From: Myxococcales bacterium
GTDB lineage: Bacteria > Myxococcota_A > Polyangia > Polyangiales > Polyangiaceae
Assembly (NCBI GenBank): GCA_016191785.1
Contig: JACPVJ010000002.1
Span: 1 to 40,344 of the forward strand
Length of the DNA stretch: 40,344 bases
Reading direction: 5' to 3'
In this document: piece by piece, positions 8,039 through 17,445 of the stretch
How positions within the stretch are numbered: the first letter of the stretch is position 1
Layout: every line of letters begins with the position of its first letter
The notes under the pieces: model-generated
The model's input: only the letters and a program-made list of their open reading frames with translations
Told to the model about the DNA's origin: nothing
Databases searched by the model: none
Translations under genes and position numbers: made by a program

Positions 8039-9600
8039 GGCGCCGCGTCGTTCTTGACGGTGTGCTCTTTGCCGTCGAAGCGCAAGAGGGCGGGCTTGTT
8101 GTCGAGGACCGTCGCCAGCACCACCGGCCGCTTCCACACGCGCACCAGCGACTGCAGCGTCTCTTTCGCGTAGTCCCCCCGCAGGTCCACGCCGCGATGG
8201 TCGTGCTGCAGCAAGAGCTCGCCCCGGTTCTCGAAGTTGGCATCCACCACGTAGATGTAGGGGTTGCCGAAGTTGGTGAGCTGGTGGAGCAGCTTCTCTT
8301 TCACCGAGCGGAACTCCCGCGAGGCGATCTCGTAGCGCTCGTTCCGGTTCGACCAGTCGAAGCTGAACAGCTTGTTCTCGATGCAGAACTCGGGGGTCAA
8401 GAACTCGTCGATGAAGGTCACGTCGGTGTACAGCGCGCGCACCTCGAAGATCTTCTTGCCCCCCAGGCCCAGGCGCAGGTCCCAGCTGCGCTTCTGGTCG
8501 AGGTCGTCGCACTCGTCCCACTCGCGGCCGAACTGCCCCTTGTTCCAGCGCTCTTCGATGTGGCGAAACAGCTCGACGCCCAGCTTGTACGGGTTCAAGC
8601 GCCCGCCGCTGGTGGCCATCACGCCGGCGTTGTTCTCGGCGTAGTCGATGATGTCGCTGGGGTCGGCCACGCGTTCGGTCATCAGGCGGGAGTGCCAGAA
8701 GCTGGCCCAGCCTTCGTTCATCACCTTGGTCTGCATCTGCGGCACGAAGTAGTAGGCCTCTTCGCGGATGATCGAGAGGATGAGCCGCTCCCACTTTTCG
8801 AGCGGCGCGTTCTCGAGCAAGAAGGCCAGCACGTCTTGCACCGGCTCGGGCGGGTACTTCTTCAGCTTCTCGCGATCCGCCTCGATCTTCTTCTTCTGCT
8901 CCTCGAGGTACTCCTCGGGGTTGATGAAGTCCTCCATGTAGTCCTTCGCGCGCAGGCGCGGGACCTCGATCTCGCTCGGCTCGTCTTGGGGCCGCTCGGT
9001 GCGCTCGCGGACCACGAAGCGCGAATAAGCGTCGATCAGGTTCTCGAGGGACAAGCAGACGTCGATGAACTCTTCGACGCGCGCGATGCCGAACCGGTCC
9101 ACCACGCGCCGGACGGCGGTGGCGTGGTTCGCCATCTTGTCCATCCACTTGCGGTTCGGCTCGTACCCACCGGACAGGTGCCGCGTGGCGTCCACCACGT
9201 CCGCGCTGGCGTCGAGATCGGTGGGGCGAAAGGCGAAGTTGTTCTTGAAGAAGTCGACGTGCCCGAAGACGTGACACATCACCAGCTTCTGATCGGTGAA
9301 GCTGTTGCCCTCGAGCAAGTAGGCGTACGAGGGGTTGTTGTTGATCACCATCTCGTAGATCTTCGAGAGGCCGTACTCGTACGACTTGCTCAGACGCTCG
9401 TACTCCATGCCGTAGCGCCAGTGCGGGTAGCGGTTGGGGAAGCCGCCGTAGGCCGCGATCTCGTTCATCTGGTCGTACGACAGCATCTCGAAGATGGTCG
9501 GGAAGAAATCGAGGCCGTACTCCCGGGCGATCTTCTCGATCTTCTCTTGCTCGACCCGCAGGTAGCGCGGCAGGGAAGTCTTGATGGCGAACTGGGTCAT
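8035..9600 (-). CDS. SpoVR family protein
   Basis: This 521-residue cytoplasmic protein closely fits the SpoVR/YcgB family. Recognisable stretches include [49 protein letters not shown] and [16 protein letters not shown]. In Bacillus SpoVR is needed for the spore cortex, and the enterobacterial YcgB is linked to stationary-phase stress. The biochemical role is not established. The ATG at 9600 directly abuts the stop of the YeaH-like gene (9601), and the stop overlaps the TPR gene by four bases, so the three genes form one tight operon. In myxobacteria the pair may serve development or starvation, which is inference. Confidence 0.95.
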   Translation of the reverse strand: MTQFAIKTSLPRYLRVEQEKIEKIAREYGLDFFPTIFEMLSYDQMNEIAAYGGFPNRYPHWRYGMEYERLSKSYEYGLSKIYEMVINNNPSYAYLLEGNSFTDQKLVMCHVFGHVDFFKNNFAFRPTDLDASADVVDATRHLSGGYEPNRKWMDKMANHATAVRRVVDRFGIARVEEFIDVCLSLENLIDAYSRFVVRERTERPQDEPSEIEVPRLRAKDYMEDFINPEEYLEEQKKKIEADREKLKKYPPEPVQDVLAFLLENAPLEKWERLILSIIREEAYYFVPQMQTKVMNEGWASFWHSRLMTERVADPSDIIDYAENNAGVMATSGGRLNPYKLGVELFRHIEERWNKGQFGREWDECDDLDQKRSWDLRLGLGGKKIFEVRALYTDVTFIDEFLTPEFCIENKLFSFDWSNRNERYEIASREFRSVKEKLLHQLTNFGNPYIYVVDANFENRGELLLQHDHRGVDLRGDYAKETLQSLVRVWKRPVVLATVLDNKPALLRFDGKEHTVKNDAAP

Positions 9601-10713
<1,113 letters not shown>

Positions 10714-10894
10714 GCTGAAGCTCGCATTCTGGCACATTGCGCGAGACGGCGGGAGGCCCCGATCCGAGGGAAAAGCCCGCGAATGTGTGCGCTCGCGCCG
10801 CGGGGGCGGCACCGTCGCGCCGAGGTCGCGGCCGCGTGCTTCGTCTACACGTGGTGGGCGCTCGAGCAGACGATGGCGCTGCTTTGCTGAAGGC

Positions 10895-11629
10895 TCAGTC
10901 CGCGCTCGCGTCGCCCGAGCCGGCGTCGCCCGAGCCGGCGTCGCCGGCCCAGCGGCAGTCGCCGGCTTGGCACGCCTGCAGCGCCGGACACTTCACCCCG
11001 TTGCAGGGGTCCGGCGCGCAGGCGCCGGTGGTGGGCGCGCAGCTCTCGCCCGAGTTGCAGCTCACCTGCGCGTCCCCCGCGCACAGATCGGGCACGCAGG
11101 CGAAGCCAGCGTCCCCGGTCGGCGCGCACACCTCGCCGCTCTTGCACGGGCTGGCGCAACCAGTGGGCTTGCAGGTTCCGTTCTGGCAGACCTCGTTCGC
11201 GCCGCAGACGACCTCGGCGCACGACTCGACGCAGTTCGACGCCGTGAAATCGGCGTTGGGCTTGCACGCCTGATCGGTCTTGCACGAGTTGGGCGAGCAC
11301 GGGTCGTCGACGCACTGACCCTCGTTGCACAGCTCACCGCTGGCACAGCCCCCCGTGCACTTGGACGTGGTGCCGCCGGCGCCGCCGCTGCTGGCACCAC
11401 CCGCCCCGGCGCTGCCCGAGCTGCCACCGATGCCGATGCCACCGCCCCCACCGAAGCCACCGCCCCCGGCCTTGCCGCCGGAGCCAGCGCCGCCGCCGGT
11501 GGCGCCACTCGGCACCTCGGGCTGCGGATTGAGATCGCAGCCCGCGAACGCGAACGCGAGACCGAGCGCGCCGACGAGCACCCGCCGGCGAGCCCACCCC
11601 TGGGCCCAGATCGAAGCAAGCTTCCGCAA
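10895..11629 (-). CDS. Cysteine-rich lipoprotein with Gly-rich linker
   Basis: This 244-residue secreted protein has a lipobox FAFAGC (Cys31 from the TTG start) and a Gly/Ser linker (about 45-80). A Cys-dense region with roughly two dozen cysteines follows, arranged as short EGF/Kazal-like modules such as [23 protein letters not shown] and GEVCAPTG. It ends in an Asp/Ser/Gly tail ([13 protein letters not shown]). Such modules are typical of myxobacterial surface lipoproteins with no known function. The TTG at 11629 is a tentative start, since the only GGAG is very close to it. GTG 11581 is an alternative that gives a shorter signal peptide. The gene lies alone downstream of the flotillin operon. 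Confidence 0.75.
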   Translation of the reverse strand: MRKLASIWAQGWARRRVLVGALGLAFAFAGCDLNPQPEVPSGATGGGAGSGGKAGGGGFGGGGGIGIGGSSGSAGAGGASSGGAGGTTSKCTGGCASGELCNEGQCVDDPCSPNSCKTDQACKPNADFTASNCVESCAEVVCGANEVCQNGTCKPTGCASPCKSGEVCAPTGDAGFACVPDLCAGDAQVSCNSGESCAPTTGACAPDPCNGVKCPALQACQAGDCRWAGDAGSGDAGSGDASAD

Positions 11630-11671
11630 AGCTCCGGGAGTATGCGCCGAGCCCGCTCTGCGCGCCAGCGC

Positions 11672-11693
11672 GGGGCTGACCGCGGTCAGCCCC
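11672..11693. terminator. Perfect 22-bp palindrome at the end of the flotillin operon
   Basis: The arms GGGGCTGACC and GGTCAGCCCC flank a central GC, giving a perfect palindrome that contains the stop codon of flotillin 2 (11686-11688). RNA from the operon could form a very stable stem here. There is no U-tract after it, so it is not a classical intrinsic terminator. It could be an mRNA 3'-end stabiliser, a Rho-linked stop or a DNA-binding site. Confidence 0.4.
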
Positions 11694-12924
11694 CGAGCTT
11701 CTTGGCGACGCCGGCCAGGTCCACGCCGGTGGCGGCGCGGATTTGCTCGGCTGCCCCGATGGCCTTCCGGGCCACGTCGCTGCCTTCGGCCTCGCGGGCC
11801 GGGAGCACCGTGACCTTGGCGATGGTGAGCGAGTGGTGCGCACCGGACACGTGCGGCAAGAGCGGCATCAGGTTCTGCAGCGCCAGGACGTCGCGAGAGG
11901 CCGCGCCGCCGTCGCGGAACGCCTCGACCAGCTGCTTGAGCGAACCGGCCTCGGCCCGCCCGCGCTCGATGGTCGACGCGGCGTCGCCCTTCGCCGCCTC
12001 TTCGGCCGCGCGCTGGCGAGCGATGGCAGGCTGCACCACGTCGGCGTCGAGCCGCCGCTTCTCTTGCAGGGCACGGGCCTTCTGGCGCTCGATCTCGGCG
12101 CGGACCTGCGCGATCTGAGCCAGCACCTCGCCGCGCGCCTCCTGGATCAGCGCCTCGCGGCGGCTGGTGGCTTCGGCGATGCGCTTCGCGGTCTCTTGCC
12201 GGGCGATCTGGATGTCGGCGTCGACCTTGGCGGTCTCGGACGCGGCCCAGTTCGAGGCTTGCTGCACCGACGCGTCGGCGCGGGCCTCGGACTCGGCGAT
12301 GGCCTGCACCTGGTTCAGACCCGCGCCGCGGATCCGGCCGATGCTCTGCAGGTAGTTCACCTCGTCGGTGACGTTCTGGATCTTCAGCGTGTCGAGCACC
12401 AGGCCGATGCGGCTCATGTCGTGCTCGGCCTCGTCGAGCAACTTGCCGGCGAATGCCTGCTTGTCTTCGTTGACCTCCTCCGGGGTCAAGCTGGCCAGCA
12501 CGCCGCGGAGGTTGCCCTCGAGGGTCTCTTTCGCGATGTAGTAGATCTCTTCGCGCGAGCGACCCAGGAAGCGCTCGACGGTGTTGGAGAGCAGCGGATC
12601 TTCGCCCGGCAGCTTGACGTTGGCGACGCCCTGGACGGTGAGCGGGATGCCACCTTTCGAGAACGCGCCGGTCACGTTGACCACCACGGTGAACATGCTG
12701 AGGTCGAGCACGTCGACCTTCTCGACCAGCGGCCGGCGCAGCGCCCGCCCGCCGCGCACGAAGCGATACGCCACGCGCCGCCCGTCACCCAGTTGCCGCG
12801 TAGTGCCGCTGAAGATCAGCGCCTCGTTGGGCGTCGAAACCCAGAGCAGCTTCTTGACCATCAAGTAGAGCGCCAGCACGACCACGAGGACCGTGATCGC
12901 GCCGACGGTGAGCAGGCCCGTCAT
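11686..12924 (-). CDS. Flotillin-like SPFH protein 2
   Basis: This is a 412-residue SPFH/band-7 protein. An N-terminal membrane helix (about 5-28) precedes the SPFH domain with the family-typical WVSTPNEALIFSG and GAFSKGGIPLTVQGVANVKL. A long Ala/Glu/Arg-rich coiled coil (about 200-350) drives oligomerisation. The tail ends GVDLAGVAKKLGG. Flotillins form oligomeric scaffolds in membrane microdomains. Its ATG at 12924 overlaps the stop of flotillin 1 by four bases (ATGA), so the two are translationally coupled and probably hetero-oligomerise. The two paralogues share the same layout but differ along their length, which suggests an old duplication. Confidence 0.9.
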   Translation of the reverse strand: MTGLLTVGAITVLVVVLALYLMVKKLLWVSTPNEALIFSGTTRQLGDGRRVAYRFVRGGRALRRPLVEKVDVLDLSMFTVVVNVTGAFSKGGIPLTVQGVANVKLPGEDPLLSNTVERFLGRSREEIYYIAKETLEGNLRGVLASLTPEEVNEDKQAFAGKLLDEAEHDMSRIGLVLDTLKIQNVTDEVNYLQSIGRIRGAGLNQVQAIAESEARADASVQQASNWAASETAKVDADIQIARQETAKRIAEATSRREALIQEARGEVLAQIAQVRAEIERQKARALQEKRRLDADVVQPAIARQRAAEEAAKGDAASTIERGRAEAGSLKQLVEAFRDGGAASRDVLALQNLMPLLPHVSGAHHSLTIAKVTVLPAREAEGSDVARKAIGAAEQIRAATGVDLAGVAKKLGG

Positions 12925-14222
12925 CGCCCACCGCCTTTCTTGCCTGCGAGCAGGGCCTTCATGTCGACCCCCATCGCCCGCCCCGTTTCCTGCAAGACCT
13001 GAGACACCGCCGCGGGGAAGCTGGCGATCGTTCCGGTGAAGCTGGCGCCGTCGCCGCCGTCGACCACGTTCAGGTCTTCGACCTTGGCGCGGGTCACACG
13101 GGCCACCGCCGACTCGACGAACTGCCGCAGGTGCTGCAGCACGTAGAGGTCGCGGCCATCTGCGCCCGCCGCCTGCCACTCGTGCGCCACCAGCCGCAGG
13201 GCCTCTGCCGACGCCTTGCCGCTCTCGATCACCGGCGCGGCGCGGCCGCGGGCGTCGGCCTCGGAGGCCAGCCGATCGGCCTCGGCGGGAAGGAACACGT
13301 CGCACTCCAGGCGCAGCCGCTCGAGCTCGGCGCGCATCTTCTGCATCTCTTGCTCGGCCTCGGCGCGCGCGGTCTGCGCGGCGACCTCGGCCTCGTTCTC
13401 GATCGATTTGGCTTGAGCCTCGAGCCGGGCCATCTCGGCGCGCAGCTCGTTGCGCTTGGTGAGCACGGTCGCCTCGGACTGCTTCTGCGCCGTCTCGGCG
13501 CGCTGTCGGTTGGTTGCCTGCGCCTCGGCGATCGCCTGGTTGGCGGTGTTCTCCGCGTTCTGCGCGTCGCGGATCATGCGAGCGATGCGCGCGCGCCCCA
13601 GGTTCGCCAGGTAGCTCTGCTCGTCGCTGACGCTCTGCACCTTCAGGACGTCGAGCTCGAGCCCGAGCTTGTCGAAGTCATCCTTGGCGTGGCGGATCAA
13701 GGTCCCCGCGAATTTTAGCCGGTCCTCGTTCACCTCTTCGGGCGTGAGCTCGGCCACGACCTCGCGCAGCACACCCTCGAGCGTCTGCTGGGCCACGGCG
13801 CCGATCTGTCGCGGGCTCATCGACAGCGAGCGCTCGATTGCGTTGCGTGCCAGCCCGGGCAAGCTCGAGATCTTCACGTTGGCGATGGCGTGCACCATCA
13901 GCGGGATGCCGCCACGCGAGAACGCGTTGTGGACCTCGACCTGGACGGGGATCAGCCGCATGTCCATGCGGTTGACCTGCTCGAGCAAGGGGAGGCGGAA
14001 GCCGCGCCCGCCGTGGAGCACCTTGTAGCCGACGGTGGTGCCGTCAGCCAGCCGGTGCTTGCGCCCGCTGATGACGACGATCTCGTTCGGGCGACAGATC
14101 ACCATGAAGCGAGAGAACAGGAAGATCAGGAAGGCGAGACCAAAGACGACGCCGGCGGCCCCGAGCAGGACCAGCATCGAGTCCGGATCCAGCCCCAGCT
14201 CCGGCGGCAGTTGCGATTGCAT
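12921..14222 (-). CDS. Flotillin-like SPFH protein 1
   Basis: This 433-residue protein has an N-terminal membrane helix (about 17-42). The SPFH domain includes VICRPNEIVVISGRKH and NAFSRGGIPLMVHAIANVKI. A coiled coil (about 215-330) is rich in Glu-Ala, as is typical of flotillins, and a C-terminal oligomerisation region follows. It lies 34 bp downstream of the NfeD-like gene. SPFH-NfeD pairing is a well-known conserved association. TATGCT eight bases before the ATG may give it an additional promoter (listed separately). Confidence 0.92.
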   Translation of the reverse strand: MQSQLPPELGLDPDSMLVLLGAAGVVFGLAFLIFLFSRFMVICRPNEIVVISGRKHRLADGTTVGYKVLHGGRGFRLPLLEQVNRMDMRLIPVQVEVHNAFSRGGIPLMVHAIANVKISSLPGLARNAIERSLSMSPRQIGAVAQQTLEGVLREVVAELTPEEVNEDRLKFAGTLIRHAKDDFDKLGLELDVLKVQSVSDEQSYLANLGRARIARMIRDAQNAENTANQAIAEAQATNRQRAETAQKQSEATVLTKRNELRAEMARLEAQAKSIENEAEVAAQTARAEAEQEMQKMRAELERLRLECDVFLPAEADRLASEADARGRAAPVIESGKASAEALRLVAHEWQAAGADGRDLYVLQHLRQFVESAVARVTRAKVEDLNVVDGGDGASFTGTIASFPAAVSQVLQETGRAMGVDMKALLAGKKGGGR

Positions 14223-14230
14223 CGGCCGCG

Positions 14231-14236
14231 AGCATA
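14231..14236 (-). promoter_or_regulatory. Putative -10 (TATGCT) just upstream of flotillin 1
   Basis: TATGCT on the minus strand lies eight bases before the ATG at 14222. No Shine-Dalgarno is present, so a leaderless transcript internal to the operon is possible. Confidence 0.35.
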
Positions 14237-14256
14237 GGCGACCTCCGAGAGCGGCG

Positions 14257-14886
14257 CTACGAGTCGCGTTTGGGCGGCAAGAGCTCGGCGGGGGCCCGCG
14301 ACACGTGCGCCGTGGTGTCGCGTATTTCCTCGATCATCACCATCTGACCCGCCTCGAGCTGTTCGTCGTCGGTGGTTGCCACGTAGTCCACGGTCTGCCC
14401 CTTGAGCTCGATGCGGACCTTGCCGCGCGCGCCCTTGCCGAGCGGCAACAGCACGCGACCCACCTGCCCGATGGCGTCGCTGGCCGACGCGCCCGAGTTG
14501 GCTTCGCTCCGGGACAGCGCACGAAACGTCAGTGACGCGAGCACGCCCGCGCCGAGGCCCAGGCCGACCGCCATGCCCAGCGTGACGATCGAGGTCGCCA
14601 GATCCAGATAGTGGACCAGCGAGCCGCTCAGGCCGAAGGCCAGGAAGGTGAAGGTCCAGAACCGGAGAGAGAGGAAGATGGGCAGAAACCCGCCGTCGCC
14701 GTGGCCGTGATCGCCGTGCCCGTGATCGCCGTGCCCGTGATCGGCGTCGCCGTCGGCATCCGCATCGAGATGGGCGTCGGCGTCCCCGCCGACCTCCGCG
14801 TCGCCGTGGGAGTCCCCACCCATCGCCAGCTGGAGCGCGATGGTTCCGAAGCCGATGATCAGCGCTGCCAGATAGAGGATACCCAC
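14257..14886 (-). CDS. NfeD-like membrane protein with His/Asp-rich insert
   Basis: This is a 209-residue membrane protein from GTG 14886. A first membrane helix (about 2-20) is followed by a 40-residue segment made almost only of Asp, His, Gly and Ala (for example DADHGHGDHGHGDHGHGDGG). Further hydrophobic helices (about 68-118) follow, then a C-terminal OB-fold-like domain (GQVGRVLLPLGKGARGKVRIE) of the NfeD/YqiJ type. NfeD proteins partner with SPFH proteins, and the next two genes are SPFH genes. The His/Asp block could bind Zn, Ni or Ca, which is inference. It coincides with 15-bp DNA repeats and may vary in length. Confidence 0.82.
   Translation of the reverse strand: MGILYLAALIIGFGTIALQLAMGGDSHGDAEVGGDADAHLDADADGDADHGHGDHGHGDHGHGDGGFLPIFLSLRFWTFTFLAFGLSGSLVHYLDLATSIVTLGMAVGLGLGAGVLASLTFRALSRSEANSGASASDAIGQVGRVLLPLGKGARGKVRIELKGQTVDYVATTDDEQLEAGQMVMIEEIRDTTAHVSRAPAELLPPKRDS
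14706..14750 (-). repeat. 15-bp tandem repeats coding for the His/Gly/Asp block
   Basis: The unit CGTGATCGCCGTGCC (plus strand) occurs twice exactly at 14706-14735 and a third time with changes from 14736. It encodes the repeated HGHGD of the NfeD-like protein. The period is a multiple of three, so length changes keep the frame. Confidence 0.75.
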
Positions 14887-14898
14887 GCCGTGCCTTGC

Positions 14899-16020
14899 CT
14901 AGAACGGCCCGCCGCTGCCGGTCGTGCAGTTCACGCACTCGGGCTTGGATTTGTTGGCCGGGTCGTTGCAGTAGATCGGGCAATAGTCGAAGGTCATGAA
15001 CGTCTTCTTGACCTGGTCGCACTCGTCGCTGACGCCCTCGACGGCGAAGCTGCCGTAGCCACCGTTCTTGTAGAACAGGCCGGCGCAGGTCGTCTCGGCG
15101 GCGGTCTTGGTGATCCACGACGGCAGGTCGGGCATCTTCATCTCGCCGTCGGCGCCGCCCGGGCCCTTGCCGGCTTCGCTGTAGTGACCCTCGGTGCAGA
15201 CCTTCATCACCTGGCAATCGCTCGCGGGGTTCTTGGTGCCGCCCTGCGCTGCGAGGGCCTGGAGGGTGAAGCACAGCTTGAAATAGCCGTTGCAGTCGAC
15301 CTTCAGCGTGCTCGGGCTGAAGGGCTGCACCGGCGCCTTGCCCGTGGCAAAGTCCACCTCTTGCTGGGTGGGGCAGCGGGGCCCTGCCGCCTCGAGGATG
15401 GTCGAGACACCGCCGACGACCTTGCCGGTGCCGTCCGTGTAGAAACACGGGCTGGTGTTCTTCACGTCCCAGTACCCGCCGCTGAAGCAGGTGCAGGCGG
15501 CTTTGCCGGTCGCTCCCGGCGGCGGCTCGAAGGTGGGCGGCGCGATGCCGGTGTAGCCCTTGCACTCGCCCCAGGCCAGCTTGAACTCGGACGACCCCTC
15601 ACAGGTGGCGACGCCGTCTTTGCACGCGCCGCGGTTGCGGTTCTTGCGCTTGCCCGGCCAGCACGGCGCCGTGGCGCCTTGGGTCTTGCACGGGCAGCCC
15701 TGCAGGTTCTTGTCGTCCGGGCACTCGGGCGAGCCGCCCGGCTTGATGGGCTGCGCGCCCGAGTCGCTGCAGTCGGGCGGAGGCGGGTCGGTCGCGAAGA
15801 ACGCGTCGGTCGAGTAGTCGGGCGCTTCTCCGTCGGGCGAGATGATCAGCCCCGAGTCCCCGCCGCTGCCCTGGGCCCCGCTGCCGCCGCCGCCGCCGGT
15901 GCCGGCGCTCGCGCCGCTGCCGCCGCTGCTGCTGTCGGCCGAGCACTGGAGCGCCAGCAGCGACACCGCGCTGCCCAGGAGGATTCGTGATGCCAGTCGG
16001 ACCCTGTTCGACCCCGCCAT
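14899..16020 (-). CDS. Secreted Cys-rich protein, probable lipoprotein
   Basis: This 373-residue protein has a signal peptide ending LLALQC. That is a weak lipobox because of the Gln before Cys26. A short Gly/Ser linker (about 30-58) and an Asp/Pro-rich stretch precede a Cys-rich domain of about 290 residues with no recognised family. Features include CPDDKNLQGCPCKTQG, ACTCFSGGYWDVKN, GYFKLCFTLQAL and YCPIYCNDPANKSKPECVNC. It has many Trp, Tyr and Cys residues, so it is probably a disulphide-stabilised extracellular fold. The gene lies just upstream of the flotillin operon with only a 12-bp gap, so it may be cotranscribed with it. Confidence 0.8.
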   Translation of the reverse strand: MAGSNRVRLASRILLGSAVSLLALQCSADSSSGGSGASAGTGGGGGSGAQGSGGDSGLIISPDGEAPDYSTDAFFATDPPPPDCSDSGAQPIKPGGSPECPDDKNLQGCPCKTQGATAPCWPGKRKNRNRGACKDGVATCEGSSEFKLAWGECKGYTGIAPPTFEPPPGATGKAACTCFSGGYWDVKNTSPCFYTDGTGKVVGGVSTILEAAGPRCPTQQEVDFATGKAPVQPFSPSTLKVDCNGYFKLCFTLQALAAQGGTKNPASDCQVMKVCTEGHYSEAGKGPGGADGEMKMPDLPSWITKTAAETTCAGLFYKNGGYGSFAVEGVSDECDQVKKTFMTFDYCPIYCNDPANKSKPECVNCTTGSGGPF

Positions 16021-16026
16021 GGGGCA

Positions 16027-16032
16027 AGGCTA
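16027..16032 (-). promoter_or_regulatory. Putative -10 (TAGCCT) for a leaderless transcript
   Basis: TAGCCT on the minus strand lies six bases before the ATG at 16020, and no Shine-Dalgarno is present. Confidence 0.3.
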
Positions 16033-16085
16033 CCACACGCGCGGCGACTTCTCGCGGGTCGCCATCGGTGCCATAGATCCGGGCC

Positions 16086-17060
16086 ATGCCGATGAGCCGC
16101 CCGCGACGCAATCGCGTGAATGCCGGGGTCCGAGGGCTGGTGCGCGAGACCGCGCTCGGCCCCCAGCACCTGGTCCTTCCCCTGTTCGTGCACGAGGGTC
16201 CAGGAGCGCACCCGATCGCCAGCATGCCGGGCCACGCGCGACTCGACCTCGAGCTACTGGTGCAAAAATCGCGGGAAGCGCTCGACCTGGGCGTGCCCGC
16301 GGTCGCGCTCTTCCCCGCCCTCGCCGACGGCCTCAAGAACCCACGCGGCACCGAGAGCCTGAACGCCTCGGGCCTGCTCCAGCGCGCGGTGCGCGCGCTC
16401 AAGTCGGCGCTACCCGAGCTGGTGGTGATCACCGACGTCGCCCTCGACCCGTACTCGTCCGACGGCCACGACGGCGTGGTGATCGACGGGCGCATCGACA
16501 ACGACGAAACCGTCCCGCTCCTGGCCAAGATGGCCGTCGCTCAGGCCGCCGCCGGCGCCGACGTGGTCGCGCCCAGCGACATGATGGACGGCCGGGTCGC
16601 CGCCATCCGCGAGGCCCTGGACGAGGCGGGCCACACCGACGTGCTGATCTGCAGCTACTGCGTGAAGTACGCCTCCGGCTTCTACGGTCCGTTCCGCGAC
16701 GCCCTGGACTCGGCCCCCCGCGCCGGCGACAAGAAGACGTACCAGATGGACCCGGCCAACGTGCGCGAGTGCCTGCGCGAGGTGCGCCTGGACGAGCAAG
16801 AGGGCGCCGACTGGCTGATGGTCAAGCCGGGCCTGCCCTACGCCGACGTGATCCGGGCGGTGCGCGAGATCTCCGAGCTGCCGGTGGCCGCGTATCACGT
16901 GAGCGGCGAATACGCGATGCTCAAGGCCGCGGCCCAGAACGGCTGGATGGACTTCGACCGCTGCCTGCTCGAGAGCCTGCTCTGCCTCCGGCGCGCGGGC
17001 GCGGACATCATCTTCACGTACGGCGCGATCGAGGCGGCGCGGTTGTTGAAGAAGGCGTAG
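16086..17060 (+). CDS. hemB: Delta-aminolevulinic acid dehydratase (porphobilinogen synthase)
   Basis: This 324-residue protein is full length for HemB, which joins two 5-aminolevulinate molecules into porphobilinogen in tetrapyrrole synthesis. The Schiff-base lysines are K194 (CVKYASGFYGPFRDA) and K247 (MVKPGLPYADV). Other family blocks are SDMMDGRVAAIREAL, VAAYHVSGEYAML and DIIFTYGAIEAARLL. The active-site metal loop is DVALDPYSSDGHDG with Asp residues and no cysteines. This is the non-zinc type known from Pseudomonas-like and plant enzymes, which do not use the three-cysteine zinc site. The gene is monocistronic and divergent from the lipoprotein gene at 16020. A weak CATAGA lies eight bases before the ATG. 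Confidence 0.97.
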   Translation: MPMSRPRRNRVNAGVRGLVRETALGPQHLVLPLFVHEGPGAHPIASMPGHARLDLELLVQKSREALDLGVPAVALFPALADGLKNPRGTESLNASGLLQRAVRALKSALPELVVITDVALDPYSSDGHDGVVIDGRIDNDETVPLLAKMAVAQAAAGADVVAPSDMMDGRVAAIREALDEAGHTDVLICSYCVKYASGFYGPFRDALDSAPRAGDKKTYQMDPANVRECLREVRLDEQEGADWLMVKPGLPYADVIRAVREISELPVAAYHVSGEYAMLKAAAQNGWMDFDRCLLESLLCLRRAGADIIFTYGAIEAARLLKKA

Positions 17061-17445
17061 CTGCGCTCGCGCCCACTCTTGACCGACCCGAGCGCCCCCG
17101 TCTGTCCGTGCTCCGCGGCGACGCCGCATGCGCGCGGCCGCCATTCGGACAATCCATGTGGGTCTCGCCACGTGACCCTCACGACTTGGCCGCCAGCCGG
17201 TGGGCGTCTGCGCAGAGCGCAGGGCGCGAGCACGGCGCCTGGCGCGACGTAGCTCACGCTTTTGGACCTGTTCGCCCACTCCGTGGCGAAGATCGACGCC
17301 CGGCTCGTGCCCAGCAGCCCGGGCTACACCCCGGTGGAAGCGCGCCCGTTGCAGCCTGGTGGACCAGTTCTTGACGGTGGACGCGTTTGGTTGTTGGTTT
17401 CATGCCTGGCGTTGCAGGACGAGAGAGCCTCGACTCGGCGGTGCC
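17061..17445. other. Intergenic stretch without a supported gene
   Basis: About 385 bp lie between hemB and the convergent GNAT gene. Several short open frames cross it on both strands, but none has a recognisable motif, a Shine-Dalgarno or the normal codon pattern of the neighbours. No terminator with a U-tract was found. It could hold the remains of a degraded gene, but I cannot show that. Confidence 0.5.

Noticed and set aside
6827..9277. An 816-codon open frame on the minus strand that includes the TPR protein
   Set aside because: Its first half lies antiparallel in frame to SpoVR codons on the same strand and reads as Arg/Ala-rich noise. The TPR protein has its own lipoprotein signal from ATG 8038, overlapping the SpoVR stop.
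17061..17445. Possible degraded gene between hemB and the GNAT gene
   Set aside because: Short frames on both strands have no recognisable similarity, no ribosome site and no consistent codon pattern.
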